A stretch of DNA of 64,000 nt from Thermoanaerobaculum aquaticum. Its GTDB lineage: Bacteria; Acidobacteriota; Thermoanaerobaculia; Thermoanaerobaculales; Thermoanaerobaculaceae. The stretch spans positions 1-64,000 of the forward strand of contig NZ_JMFG01000015.1 in the NCBI RefSeq assembly GCF_000687145.1. Direction: 5' to 3'. A model generated the notes under the pieces. The model was given only the letters and a program-made list of their open reading frames with translations. It was not told the DNA's origin and did not search any database. The stretch's first letter is position 1. Every line of letters begins with the position of its first letter. A program made the translations under genes and the position numbers. Positions 44,703 to 52,470 of the stretch are shown here, one piece after another.

Positions 44703-44751
44703 GTCGCCTCCCTCCCCTCACCTTCCAAGATCAACCCGAGGTGATCCCCTG

Positions 44752-46137
44752 TCAAGGGCGAACGGGGGCGTTGGCGGCAACCGGCAAAAGCGGGTTGGCT
44801 GCCGCCTCCTTCTCGCGGGCACCAGTAGCCACTCGCTCTCCCAAGAGGGCGTGGGCGGTGGCGCCGGTAATGCGGATTTCCACCAGCTGGCCGGCGGCAA
44901 TGCCCTCCCAACCCGGGAAGTTCACCACCCGATGGTCCTCGCCCCTCCCCTGCCACAGACCCTCCCCGCGCTTGGCCGGGCCATCCACCAAAACCTCCAC
45001 CACCTTGCCGATGAGGGCCTGGTTCAAGCTGAGGGCAATGGCCGCTTGCGCGGCAAACAGGCGCTCCAGCCTTTCCCCGGCCACCGCTCGCGGCACCCTG
45101 TCGGGGTACTTGGCGGCCGGGGTTTTGGGTCGGGGTGAGAAGATGAACCCGTAGAGCTGGCTAAATCTAATCTTTTCAACAAGATCCAACGTCTGTTCGA
45201 AGTCTTCCTCGCTTTCGCCAGGGAAACCCACGATGACGTCGGTGGAAAGGGCTACCTCCGGCCGCACCTCGCGGACCTTGGCCACCAGCTCCAGGTACTC
45301 CTCGCGGGTGTAGCGGCGGCGCATGGCCTTGAGGATGCGGTTGGAGCCCGCCTGGAACGGCAGGTGCAAGTAGGTGCCCAACTGCGGGAGGGAACCCAGG
45401 GTGCGGATGAGCTTGTCGTCAAAGAACCGGGGGTGGGAGGTAATGAACTGCACCCGCCAGAGGCCTTCCACCTCACAAACCGCGGTCAGAAGGTCCGCAA
45501 AATCGGCACCGGTTTGGGGACAGCGGTAGGCGTTGATGGTTTGCCCGAGGAGCGTAACCTCCAGCGTACCCCGGGCCACCAGAGCCTTAACCTCGCTCAC
45601 GATTTCGGCAAGCGGTCGGCTGATCTCCTGACCACGGGTATACGGGACGATGCAAAAGGTGCAGTGCTGGTTGCAACCGTGGATGGCGGTGACGTACTGC
45701 CGGGCCGAATGGGAGCGGGCGATGAGGTGGGTGTCCAGATCCCGGCTTTCCTCAAAACCGGTAAGCGAAAGCCTCCTCCCCTTGTGCACCGCCTGCAAGG
45801 CCATGGGCAGCTGGGCAATGCGGCCGGGGCCCAAAACGAAGTCCAGGACCTGGCTTTTAGCCAGGGCCCGGGCACCCTCCTGTTCGGCCACGCAACCGCA
45901 AAGGCCGATGACCTCGGGTTTTCCCACCGTTTGTTTGAGGAAGCGCAGCTCCCCCAGGCGGGAAAGCACCTTTTGCACGGCCTTTTCGCGCACCGCACAG
46001 GTGTTTAAGAGCACCACGTCCGCTTCTTGAGGGTCCGCCACCGGAGCCAGGCCAAAAGCTTGCAACATCCCCGCCAGATACTCGGAGTCGAGCACGTTCA
46101 TCTGACAACCCCAGGTTTCAATCCAGTACGTCTTCAT
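44752..46137 (-). CDS. miaB: tRNA-2-methylthio-N6-isopentenyladenosine-37 synthase (MiaB-like)
   Basis: 461 residues from an ATG with GGGAGGAGC. Radical-SAM methylthiotransferase. The N-terminal UPF0004 domain has three cluster cysteines (Cys11 in ETWGCQMN, Cys47 in LLNTCAVRE, Cys82 in LCGCVAEQ). The radical-SAM Cys155/159/162 lie in HGCNQHCTFCIVPYTRG, and a C-terminal TRAM domain follows (LIGKVVEVLVDGPAKRGEGLWQGRGEDHRVVNF). The opening YWIETWGCQMN and QEISRPLAEI favour MiaB over MtaB or RimO. A 108-bp gap upstream shows nothing clear. Confidence 0.94.
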   Translation of the reverse strand: MKTYWIETWGCQMNVLDSEYLAGMLQAFGLAPVADPQEADVVLLNTCAVREKAVQKVLSRLGELRFLKQTVGKPEVIGLCGCVAEQEGARALAKSQVLDFVLGPGRIAQLPMALQAVHKGRRLSLTGFEESRDLDTHLIARSHSARQYVTAIHGCNQHCTFCIVPYTRGQEISRPLAEIVSEVKALVARGTLEVTLLGQTINAYRCPQTGADFADLLTAVCEVEGLWRVQFITSHPRFFDDKLIRTLGSLPQLGTYLHLPFQAGSNRILKAMRRRYTREEYLELVAKVREVRPEVALSTDVIVGFPGESEEDFEQTLDLVEKIRFSQLYGFIFSPRPKTPAAKYPDRVPRAVAGERLERLFAAQAAIALSLNQALIGKVVEVLVDGPAKRGEGLWQGRGEDHRVVNFPGWEGIAAGQLVEIRITGATAHALLGERVATGAREKEAAANPLLPVAANAPVRP

Positions 46138-46245
46138 GCTCCTCCCGTTACCTTTCGCCACCGTGGTGCGCGCCAGTAGGGGCGGACGACCGCTGGCCCC
46201 TACCATTTTGCAACCAAGTCTTGCTTTGTGCAAACCCTTGCGGAG

Positions 46246-46803
46246 CTAAGGCTGCGGCGAGCCCTGCCCTCTATCAACCCACGATGGAAAGATCGGCTCG
46301 GGCACGGGGAGGTCCGAGAACCACTCGCGCTTGCCACCCGCCGCCAGCGCTTGCTTGATCACCTGCTCGGGAGCCCCGCGCATGATTTCCAGTTCGGTTT
46401 CCGCCCGGCGGATGCTGCGCTGCAGCACAGCGCTGGCCGCACTGCCGGGAGAGTACGCTTGCGCTCGCGCCTGTTGCAGGAAAAGCTCCAGGCCCAGGAC
46501 CCGCGCCCTGGCCTCCTGGTACCGCTTTTGCCATGCCTCAATTGTCGAAAGGGACGAGGCCCCCTCTTTTGCCGATGGGCCTTTGGTGAGCGTGGCTTCG
46601 CTACCGAGCCGCTTTACCGCTTCGTTGTCCAGCTTGCGGGTGCCCGGGGGCAGCTTGAGCTTGATGCCGCGGGCAAGGTCAGAAAGACCCACAGGAGGCG
46701 GCGTTGGGGTGGCTTCTTGAGCCCACCCTACGCCGGCAACCAGCACAACCAACAAGGCCTGGGCCACCCCGCGCCTAAGGTTTGTTTGTGCCCTCACGGC
46801 CAT
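46246..46803 (-). CDS. Exported hypothetical protein
   Basis: 185 residues from ATG 46803 (overlapping the cupin gene by 29 bp). An ATG ten codons upstream exists but would precede the signal peptide with a charged stretch. The signal sequence is QTNLRRGVAQALLVVLVAGVGWAQ with probable cleavage after GWA. The mature part starts with a Pro/Thr-rich segment, then a basic region and a coiled-coil-like helix (STIEAWQKRYQEARARVLGLELFLQQARAQAY, then AVLQRSIRRAETELEIMRG). No family recognised. Probably a periplasmic protein made with the PTS block. Confidence 0.75.
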   Translation of the reverse strand: MAVRAQTNLRRGVAQALLVVLVAGVGWAQEATPTPPPVGLSDLARGIKLKLPPGTRKLDNEAVKRLGSEATLTKGPSAKEGASSLSTIEAWQKRYQEARARVLGLELFLQQARAQAYSPGSAASAVLQRSIRRAETELEIMRGAPEQVIKQALAAGGKREWFSDLPVPEPIFPSWVDRGQGSPQP

Positions 46804-47140
46804 AACGATCCTCCAGGCGCACCACGTCGTCAAGGTGCGGGGTGGAAACCTCCAAAATGGTGAGGTCGCTCACCGCCACCACCCGATGCACGGTTCGCGG
46901 CTCCAGGTGAAAGACCGAGCCGGGAGCAATGGCCACCACCTGCATGGGGCCGGTCAAGGGGAGCGTACCCAGGTGGAGCTCCCCTTCCCCGGCCAAAACC
47001 CGCATGGTTTCGATTTTCCGCTCGTGGTACTGCAGGGAGAGGGCATGGCCTGCCTTCACGGTGAGGATCTTGCCCACGTAGTACGGGGTTTCCGCAAAGA
47101 TTTCTTCCTGACCCCACGGTTTTTCCACGAATCGCGTCAT
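46775..47140 (-). CDS. Cupin-domain protein (mannose-6-phosphate isomerase C-terminal type)
   Basis: 121 residues, ATG overlapping the ptsI stop (ATGA). Opening MTRFVEKPWGQEEIFAETPYYVGKILTVKAGHALSLQYHERKIETMRVLAGEGEL and GSVFHLEPRTVHRVVAVSDLTILEVSTPHLDDVVRLEDRYGRE match single-domain cupins related to type II phosphomannose isomerases. The metal ligands (His in QYHERK, a Glu position taken by KIE, His in TVHR) look mostly present. It may isomerise a sugar phosphate or only bind one. The position directly after ptsI fits a carbohydrate link. Confidence 0.82.
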   Translation of the reverse strand: MTRFVEKPWGQEEIFAETPYYVGKILTVKAGHALSLQYHERKIETMRVLAGEGELHLGTLPLTGPMQVVAIAPGSVFHLEPRTVHRVVAVSDLTILEVSTPHLDDVVRLEDRYGREGTNKP

Positions 47141-48906
47141 ATCCGTACCCTCAGTTGCAGCTTGGCCAAAAGACCCGCCACGATTTCCCACAGAAACTCC
47201 TCCACCTCCTTGGCGCTGGCCATGCTCAGGGCGCGGCGGGCAATGCGCTTGGCATCGGCAAAGGAAATAGCGCGGATGAGGCTCCGCACCACAGGAAGGG
47301 CCGGGGGGTGCATGGAAAACTCGGTAAGCCCTAATCCCAGGAGCACCGGAACCGCAATGGGGTCGGCGGCCAGCTCGCCGCAGAGGGACACGGGGATACC
47401 GGCGCGTCGGCCCGCGGTAATGACCCTCTCAATGAGGCGCAATACCGCCGGGTGCAGCGGCCGGTAGGTGCGGGCCAGCTCCCGGTTGGCCCGGTCCACC
47501 GCCAAGGTGTACTGCGTGAGGTCGTTGGTACCAATGGAGAGAAACGCCAGCTCCCGGGCAAAGTGCTCGGCCAAGAGCGCTGCCGCCGGGACCTCCACCA
47601 TGGCGCCCAGGGCCAGCTCGGGAGGCGTTGCCTTCCCTTCCTCTTCGAGCTCGTGCCGCAGGCGCTCCAGCATTACCTTGACGGTGCGCACCTCTTCCAG
47701 GTGGCCCACCATCGGCACCATTACCCGCACCTGGCCGGGAAACTCCCCGGCCACCCGCAATAAGGCGCGCAGCTGGGTGCGGAAGAAGTCGGGCCTAGCC
47801 AAGGAGAGGCGCACGCCCCGCAGGCCCAGGGCGGGGTTGGCCTCCAATTGCCCCAGGACCTCCCGGGCAAGCTTCTTGCCACCCAGGTCGTAGGTGCGGA
47901 TGGTCACCACCTGGCCGGGGAAGCCCTCCACCAGCTTTCGGTACACCTGGTATTGCGCCTCCTCGTCGGGCAACAGCGGGGCGGTTTGCATGAACAAAAA
48001 CTCCGAGCGGAAGAGGCCCACGCCTTCGGCGCCGGCGCGGTGGGCGTCCTCGATTTCGTGGAGGAGGTCCACGTTGGCCAAAAGCCGCACCCGGTGACCA
48101 TCGGTGGTTTCGGCGGGCAGCCCCGCCTGCTGCAGCAGGTTTTGCTGCCGGCGCCGGTGTTCCTGGGCCCGCCAGCGGTAAACCTCAACCAAAGCAGGCT
48201 CGGGGTTAATGAGCACGTGGCCCTCAAAGCCGTCCACGATCACAAAGTTGCCGTGACGGGTAGCTTCCACCAGCCCTTCCACACCCACCACCGCCGGAAT
48301 CCCCAGGGACTTGGCGATGATCGTGGTGTGGGAGGTGAGCCCTCCGGCTTCCGAGGCAAAGCCAATGACGCTTCCGGCGGCAAGCTGAATCGCCTGGGAA
48401 GGCGGGATGTCATCGGCCACCAGGATGCGGGGCTGCCCGTTGACGAGCCGGGGCTGCGGCTTTCCCTGCAGTTCCCGCTGCCAGTGGGCGGCCACGTCCA
48501 AAAGGTCCACCTGCCGCTCCCGCAGGTACACGTCCGCCAGCTGCTCAAAGCGCTGGAGGAGGCCCCGCACCACTTCCTCCAGGGCCCACTCGGCACAGAC
48601 CCGCTCCCGGCGGATGACCTCCTCCACCTCCGCGGCCAGGGTGGGATCGGAAAGCAGGAGCCTGTGGGCTTCCAGGATGGCGGCAAATTCGGGGCCCATG
48701 CGCGCGCCGGCGGCTTCCTTGAGCTCGGCCAAGCGGGCCGCCACCCGCGAGGCGGCTTCGTGCAGCCGGGCGATTTCCTCCTCCACCCGCTCTTCGGGAA
48801 TGGCCACGCGGATGACCGGCAGTGGCTGGTTTTCTACCAAAAGCGGCTCGCCCATGGCGATACCCGGGGAGGCAGGCAAGCCGGAAAGGGTGCGAGAAGC
48901 CGTCAA
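47137..48906 (-). CDS. ptsI: PTS enzyme I (phosphoenolpyruvate-protein phosphotransferase)
   Basis: 589 residues, TTG start overlapping the HPr stop. Transfers phosphate from PEP to HPr. Active-site His193 in GFASEAGGLTSHTTIIAKSLGIPAVVG. The PEP-binding domain has GVGLFRSEFLFMQ, GLRGVRLSLARPDFFRTQLRALLRVAGEFPGQVRVMVPMV, FLSIGTNDLTQYTLAVDRANRELA and SLCGELAADPIAVPVLLGLG with the catalytic Cys. Full length for the family. No EIIBC or EIICD permease is encoded in the cluster. Confidence 0.96.
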   Translation of the reverse strand: MTASRTLSGLPASPGIAMGEPLLVENQPLPVIRVAIPEERVEEEIARLHEAASRVAARLAELKEAAGARMGPEFAAILEAHRLLLSDPTLAAEVEEVIRRERVCAEWALEEVVRGLLQRFEQLADVYLRERQVDLLDVAAHWQRELQGKPQPRLVNGQPRILVADDIPPSQAIQLAAGSVIGFASEAGGLTSHTTIIAKSLGIPAVVGVEGLVEATRHGNFVIVDGFEGHVLINPEPALVEVYRWRAQEHRRRQQNLLQQAGLPAETTDGHRVRLLANVDLLHEIEDAHRAGAEGVGLFRSEFLFMQTAPLLPDEEAQYQVYRKLVEGFPGQVVTIRTYDLGGKKLAREVLGQLEANPALGLRGVRLSLARPDFFRTQLRALLRVAGEFPGQVRVMVPMVGHLEEVRTVKVMLERLRHELEEEGKATPPELALGAMVEVPAAALLAEHFARELAFLSIGTNDLTQYTLAVDRANRELARTYRPLHPAVLRLIERVITAGRRAGIPVSLCGELAADPIAVPVLLGLGLTEFSMHPPALPVVRSLIRAISFADAKRIARRALSMASAKEVEEFLWEIVAGLLAKLQLRVRI

Positions 48907-49187
48907 CTGGGCTCTCCAAAGCGATCGGCCACCAGCTGGACCAGCGCTTGCAAAGCCTCTTCAGCGTCCACACCCTCGGCGGAAATGGTAAGCTTGGAGC
49001 CACAGGGAGCCGCAAGCAGCAAAAGGCCGAGGATGGACTTCCCGTTCACTTCCTCGTCGTTGTGGCGCACCCGAATTTCCGCCTGGAAACGGGACGCCTC
49101 TTGCACAAACTTGGAAGCCGCGCGGGCATGAAGGCCCAGCCGGTTTACCAGCTCAACTGTTCTTTGATGCTTCGCTGCCCTTTCCAC
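48903..49187 (-). CDS. ptsH: Phosphocarrier protein HPr
   Basis: 94 residues, overlapping the EIIA gene by 35 bp and ptsI by 4 bp. Phosphorylatable His20 in NRLGLHARAASKFVQ, and a regulatory Ser51 in NGKSILGLLLLAAP, the target of HPr kinase. Both are intact, matching the presence of ptsI and hprK in the same block. A slightly long N-terminus (ERAAKHQRT) suggests that a later start could be used, but none with a good ribosome binding site was seen. Confidence 0.94.
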   Translation of the reverse strand: MERAAKHQRTVELVNRLGLHARAASKFVQEASRFQAEIRVRHNDEEVNGKSILGLLLLAAPCGSKLTISAEGVDAEEALQALVQLVADRFGEPS

Positions 49188-49596
49188 CTTTGTGCTCCAG
49201 CACCTCGCTTACCACGTAAATGCTCTTTTGCCCCTTTTCCGCCACGGCCCGGGCCAGGGCTTTAAGCGTCCAGTTTTGCTCCCGGCGCAGGGAAGCAAGC
49301 TTCACCAGCATGGGAAGGTTGACCCCGGTGACCAGCTCCGAGCGGGCAGGGTCCAGGAAAGCCAGCGAGAGGTTGGTGGGCGTGCCGCCAAACATATCGG
49401 TGAGCACGATGACGCCCTCGCCCGAATCCAGCTCCTTGAGGGCTGAGGCAATATCGGCCTTGGCCTTGGCCGGCTCGACGTTCCACTCCAAGGAAAGAGC
49501 CTTGGCCTGCTGCGCCAACGTGGAGTCAATCTTCCTTCCGGCCGAAAGGAGCTCCTCCGCCAAGCTACCGTGCGAAATGATGAGGATTCCCACCAT
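49153..49596 (-). CDS. PTS EIIA component, mannose/PtsM type
   Basis: 147 residues. Active-site His9 in GILIISHGSLAEELL. Then GVIVLTDMFGGTPTNLSLAFL, hallmark of the EIIA-Man fold, and a C-terminal extension (KSIYVVSEVLEHKGGKGSEASKNS). In species without mannose EIIBCD such proteins receive phosphate from HPr and act in regulation. No EIIB, EIIC or EIID is present in the window, so a regulatory role is likely (inference). It lies 30 bp after rapZ. Confidence 0.92.
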   Translation of the reverse strand: MVGILIISHGSLAEELLSAGRKIDSTLAQQAKALSLEWNVEPAKAKADIASALKELDSGEGVIVLTDMFGGTPTNLSLAFLDPARSELVTGVNLPMLVKLASLRREQNWTLKALARAVAEKGQKSIYVVSEVLEHKGGKGSEASKNS

Positions 49597-49626
49597 GTTC
49601 TTGCCTGCCCCCTCCTTGCTAACGGC

Positions 49627-50496
49627 TCACGCTTCCCTATCCCGATCGCGATGGTGGACCCGCACAAACCACCCCGCCCTCCGCAAGTCCTCCCCCAATC
49701 GGGAAGCTAAGTATACCGACCGGTGGCGACCACCGGTGCAGCCGAAGGCAATCACCACGTAGCTCTTTTGCTCGCGCTTGTAGTAGGGCAACAGCTCCTC
49801 CACCAGCCCTTTGAGCCGGCCGTACACGGTTTCCACCTCCTGGTGGCTGGAAAGCCAGGCCACCACGTCGGGGTGATCGCCGGGCAGCGGGCGCAGCTCC
49901 GGGACGAAGTAAGGGTTGGGCAGAAAGCGCACGTCAAACACCAGGGTGGCGTCGGGGGGCAAACCAAACTTGAAGCCAAAGCTTTCGCAGCGCACCACCA
50001 GCGGTTGCGCCAGCTCGGTGGTGCCAAACCGCTTGGCCACCTCGGCACGCAGCTCGTGGGGGGTGTAGTTGGAGGTGTCCAACACCGCCGAAGCCACCGC
50101 CCGCACCGCCTGGAGGATTTGACGCTCGTATGCCACGGCTTCCGGCAGGTCCAAATGACGAAAGGGGTGAGGGCGCCTGGTTTCCTGGAAGCGGCGCACG
50201 ATGACTTCGTCGGCAGCATCCACGAACAGCACCTCAATGCCCGGAAACCTGGCCTTGAGCTTTTCCACCAGCGCAGGAAAGCCGGCGGCAAAGGCTGGCG
50301 TCCGCACGTCCACCACCACCACCCAGGGCGGCCCCTGGGCTTCAAACGCCCTTTCAAAAAGCGGCTCGATGAGGTCCAGGGGCAGGTTGTCCACGCAGGT
50401 AAAGCCCAGGTCCTCGAAGCAGCGGGTGACGATGGACTTACCCGCACCCGAAAGGCCGGTGACGATGATGGCTCGGGGTTTGGTGGCTTGGCTCAT
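49627..50496 (-). CDS. rapZ: RapZ-family nucleotide-binding protein
   Basis: 289 residues from ATG 50496, overlapping the hprK stop (ATGA). P-loop GLSGAGKS at 14-21, then CVDNLPLDLI, VVVDVRT, and the C-terminal domain with FGFKFGLPPDATLVFDVRFLPNPYF and VVIAFGCTGGRHRSVYLASRL, all typical of RapZ/YvcJ. In enterics it adapts RNase E to a small RNA controlling glucosamine-6-phosphate synthase. In other phyla its role is less clear. Its neighbourhood with hprK, PTS genes and rpoN is the conserved one. Confidence 0.95.
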   Translation of the reverse strand: MSQATKPRAIIVTGLSGAGKSIVTRCFEDLGFTCVDNLPLDLIEPLFERAFEAQGPPWVVVVDVRTPAFAAGFPALVEKLKARFPGIEVLFVDAADEVIVRRFQETRRPHPFRHLDLPEAVAYERQILQAVRAVASAVLDTSNYTPHELRAEVAKRFGTTELAQPLVVRCESFGFKFGLPPDATLVFDVRFLPNPYFVPELRPLPGDHPDVVAWLSSHQEVETVYGRLKGLVEELLPYYKREQKSYVVIAFGCTGGRHRSVYLASRLGEDLRRAGWFVRVHHRDRDREA

Positions 50497-51446
50497 TCCG
50501 GTTTGAGCACGTGGTCGTGGGCCTCCACGAAGGCCCGGCCCATGTCGCTGACCCCCCGCTGGAGCAGCAAATGCCGCCGGGCCGCGCATTCCACCAGCAA
50601 CGAGAGGCTGCGCCCGGCGGCCACCGGAACCTGCAGGAGCGGACGACGCACCCCCAGGATCTCGGTGAACTTCTGGTCCAGCCCCAGCCGTTCCACGGGC
50701 AGGGTCTCCTCGGGGACCAGCTGGATGACCAGATCGATGGGTTTCCAATCACGGATGGCTGCGGCTCCAAAAAGCTGATCAATGTTGATGATCCCCAGGC
50801 CCCGGACCTCCATCACGCCGCGCCCCTTTTCCGGGGCCTGGCCGATGAGCTGGTCCTGCCGCACCCGGAAGACCTCCACCACGTCGTCGGCCACCAAGCG
50901 GTGGCCCCGGTAAATGAGCTCCAGGGCGCATTCGCTCTTGCCCAGGCCCGATTCACCCTGCAGCAACACGCCCACCGCAAAGATGTCCAGGAGGTCGCCG
51001 TGAATCCGGGTTCGCGGGGCCAGAAGCACTTCCAGGGCGGAGGAAAGCCGCTCGATGACCTCCGAGGTGTTGGCCGGGCTTACCGCCAAAACCACCTCAT
51101 GGGCCTTGCAAAAGTTGGCGAAAAGCTCCGCGGTTTCCCAGTTGCCCTTGCTCACCACCACCAGGGGCGGGGTGCTGGCGACGAGACTCGCCACCCGCTC
51201 CTGCCGCGTGGGCTCCGGGAGGGTTTTTAAAAACTCCGCTTCGCTGGCCCCAATGACCTGCACCCTCCCTGGCCGAAGAGAAGCCAAAAAACCCGCCAGC
51301 GCCAAACCCGGTTTTTGCAAACGGGGGGAAAGGATGGGCCGCTCCAGACCCACCGGCGAAGCCACCGAAAGTGTGAGCTCAAGCCCGGCAAGCCTCTTGT
51401 CCGCAAGGAACTGGGAAACCTTAAGAGGAGCTGGTGGTTGGCTCAT
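50493..51446 (-). CDS. hprK: HPr kinase/phosphorylase
   Basis: 317 residues, overlapping the ptsN stop (ATGA). The N-terminal regulatory domain is followed by the kinase with His149 in RIHGDLLDIFAVGVLLQ, Walker A GESGLGKS at 164-171, RGHRLVADDVVEV, the K4-type signature MEVRGLGIINIDQLFGAAAI, and the C-terminal PVAAGRSLSLLVECAARRHLL. Phosphorylates and dephosphorylates Ser51 of the HPr encoded a few genes downstream. Full length. Confidence 0.95.
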   Translation of the reverse strand: MSQPPAPLKVSQFLADKRLAGLELTLSVASPVGLERPILSPRLQKPGLALAGFLASLRPGRVQVIGASEAEFLKTLPEPTRQERVASLVASTPPLVVVSKGNWETAELFANFCKAHEVVLAVSPANTSEVIERLSSALEVLLAPRTRIHGDLLDIFAVGVLLQGESGLGKSECALELIYRGHRLVADDVVEVFRVRQDQLIGQAPEKGRGVMEVRGLGIINIDQLFGAAAIRDWKPIDLVIQLVPEETLPVERLGLDQKFTEILGVRRPLLQVPVAAGRSLSLLVECAARRHLLLQRGVSDMGRAFVEAHDHVLKPE

Positions 51447-51901
51447 GCGTTGTCTCGCTTGGCCAAAAGCACCAAAAGCTCTTGCGGCGTTTTGACCTTG
51501 GCCAACCCGGCTTCCACGTCCCGGTCCCGCAGGAGCCTGGCGATTTCCGCGAGCACCTGCAGGTGCGCGGCCGGCTCATCGGGCGGGGACAACACAAAAA
51601 AGAAAAAGCGGGCCCGGTCCTTGGGTTCGGGGCCAAAGGGAACCGGTTCTTGAGTGCGGGCAAAGGCCACCACCACCTGCTTGAGGGACGGTAGCTTGCA
51701 GTGGGGTATGGCCGCCTCATGGCCCACCACCGTGGCCCCCAGCTTTTCCCTTTCCAAAAGGTGGTCCACCAGGTCCTCAGCGCTGTTCACCAGGCCACTG
51801 CGCTCCAAAGCCTGGGCCACGAAGTACAGAACCTCCTCCCGGGTACGAGCGGGGATATCCAGGAGCACGTGCTCCGGCAGCAGGAGATGATCGAGCCTCA
51901 C
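51443..51901 (-). CDS. ptsN: PTS EIIA component, nitrogen/fructose type (PtsN-like)
   Basis: 152 residues from GTG 51901, the only start that fits the family opening LDHLLLPEHVLLDIPARTREEVLYFVAQAL. The active-site His67 lies in GHEAAIPHCKLPSLKQVVVAFAR. Then FFFFVLSPPDEPAAHLQVLAEIARLLRD completes the domain. EIIA-Ntr proteins regulate transport, stress and sigma-54-linked functions and seldom carry sugar phosphate flow. Gene order hpf-ptsN-hprK-rapZ downstream of rpoN is the classic nitrogen-PTS arrangement. Confidence 0.92.
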   Translation of the reverse strand: MRLDHLLLPEHVLLDIPARTREEVLYFVAQALERSGLVNSAEDLVDHLLEREKLGATVVGHEAAIPHCKLPSLKQVVVAFARTQEPVPFGPEPKDRARFFFFVLSPPDEPAAHLQVLAEIARLLRDRDVEAGLAKVKTPQELLVLLAKRDNA

Positions 51902-51921
51902 AGGGTTTTCCGTGCGACCTT

Positions 51922-52461
51922 CTAGATCTCCGGCGTCACCAAGCCGTAGGTGTTGTCCCGACGGCGGTAGAGCACGTTGATTTGGTCCGAATCGGCGTCC
52001 CGGAACACGATGAAGTCCTGCTTGCTGGCATCGAGCTCCAAGGCCGCTTCCTCCACGGTCATGGGCCGCACCGGCACGTAGGTGGTTTCCACGATGCGCG
52101 GGGTGCCTGAGCGCACCGACTCGGCTTCCACCACCCGCAGCTCCCAGGCCACTTCCCGGCCGGCACCCTTTTGCCGCCGGTCGCGAACCTTTTGCTTGAG
52201 CCTTCTCGCTTGCTCCTCCAAGCGATTCACGACCTCCTGAAAGGCCACCGACCACTCGGGGTTTTGCGCGGAGGCGGCTATTTCCGCGCCTTTGGCCCGG
52301 ATGTAGCCGTCCACCAGCATGCGGTGCTTTTCCTGGGAAAAGGTGAGCCGGGCCTCGTGGACCTCCCGGAAGTACTTGCCCAAACGCGCAACCTTTTTTT
52401 GGATGAGGGATTGGTCTTTGGGGGTGAGCTCCACGTTGCGGGTGACGATTTCAAACTCCAC
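51922..52461 (-). CDS. hpf: Ribosome hibernation-promoting factor, long form
   Basis: 179 residues. The N-terminal S30AE domain binds the ribosome (MEFEIVTRNVELTPKDQSLIQKKVARLGKYFREVHEARLTFSQEKHRMLVDGYIRAKGAEIAASAQNPEWSVAFQEVVNRLEEQARRLKQKVRDRR). The C-terminal dimerisation domain (IVETTYVPVRPMTVEEAALELDASKQDFIVFRDADSDQINVLYRRRDNTYGLV) marks the long form that makes 100S ribosomes alone. It lies 9 bp after rpoN on the same strand. Confidence 0.95.
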   Translation of the reverse strand: MEFEIVTRNVELTPKDQSLIQKKVARLGKYFREVHEARLTFSQEKHRMLVDGYIRAKGAEIAASAQNPEWSVAFQEVVNRLEEQARRLKQKVRDRRQKGAGREVAWELRVVEAESVRSGTPRIVETTYVPVRPMTVEEAALELDASKQDFIVFRDADSDQINVLYRRRDNTYGLVTPEI

Positions 52462-52470
52462 GGTACCCTC

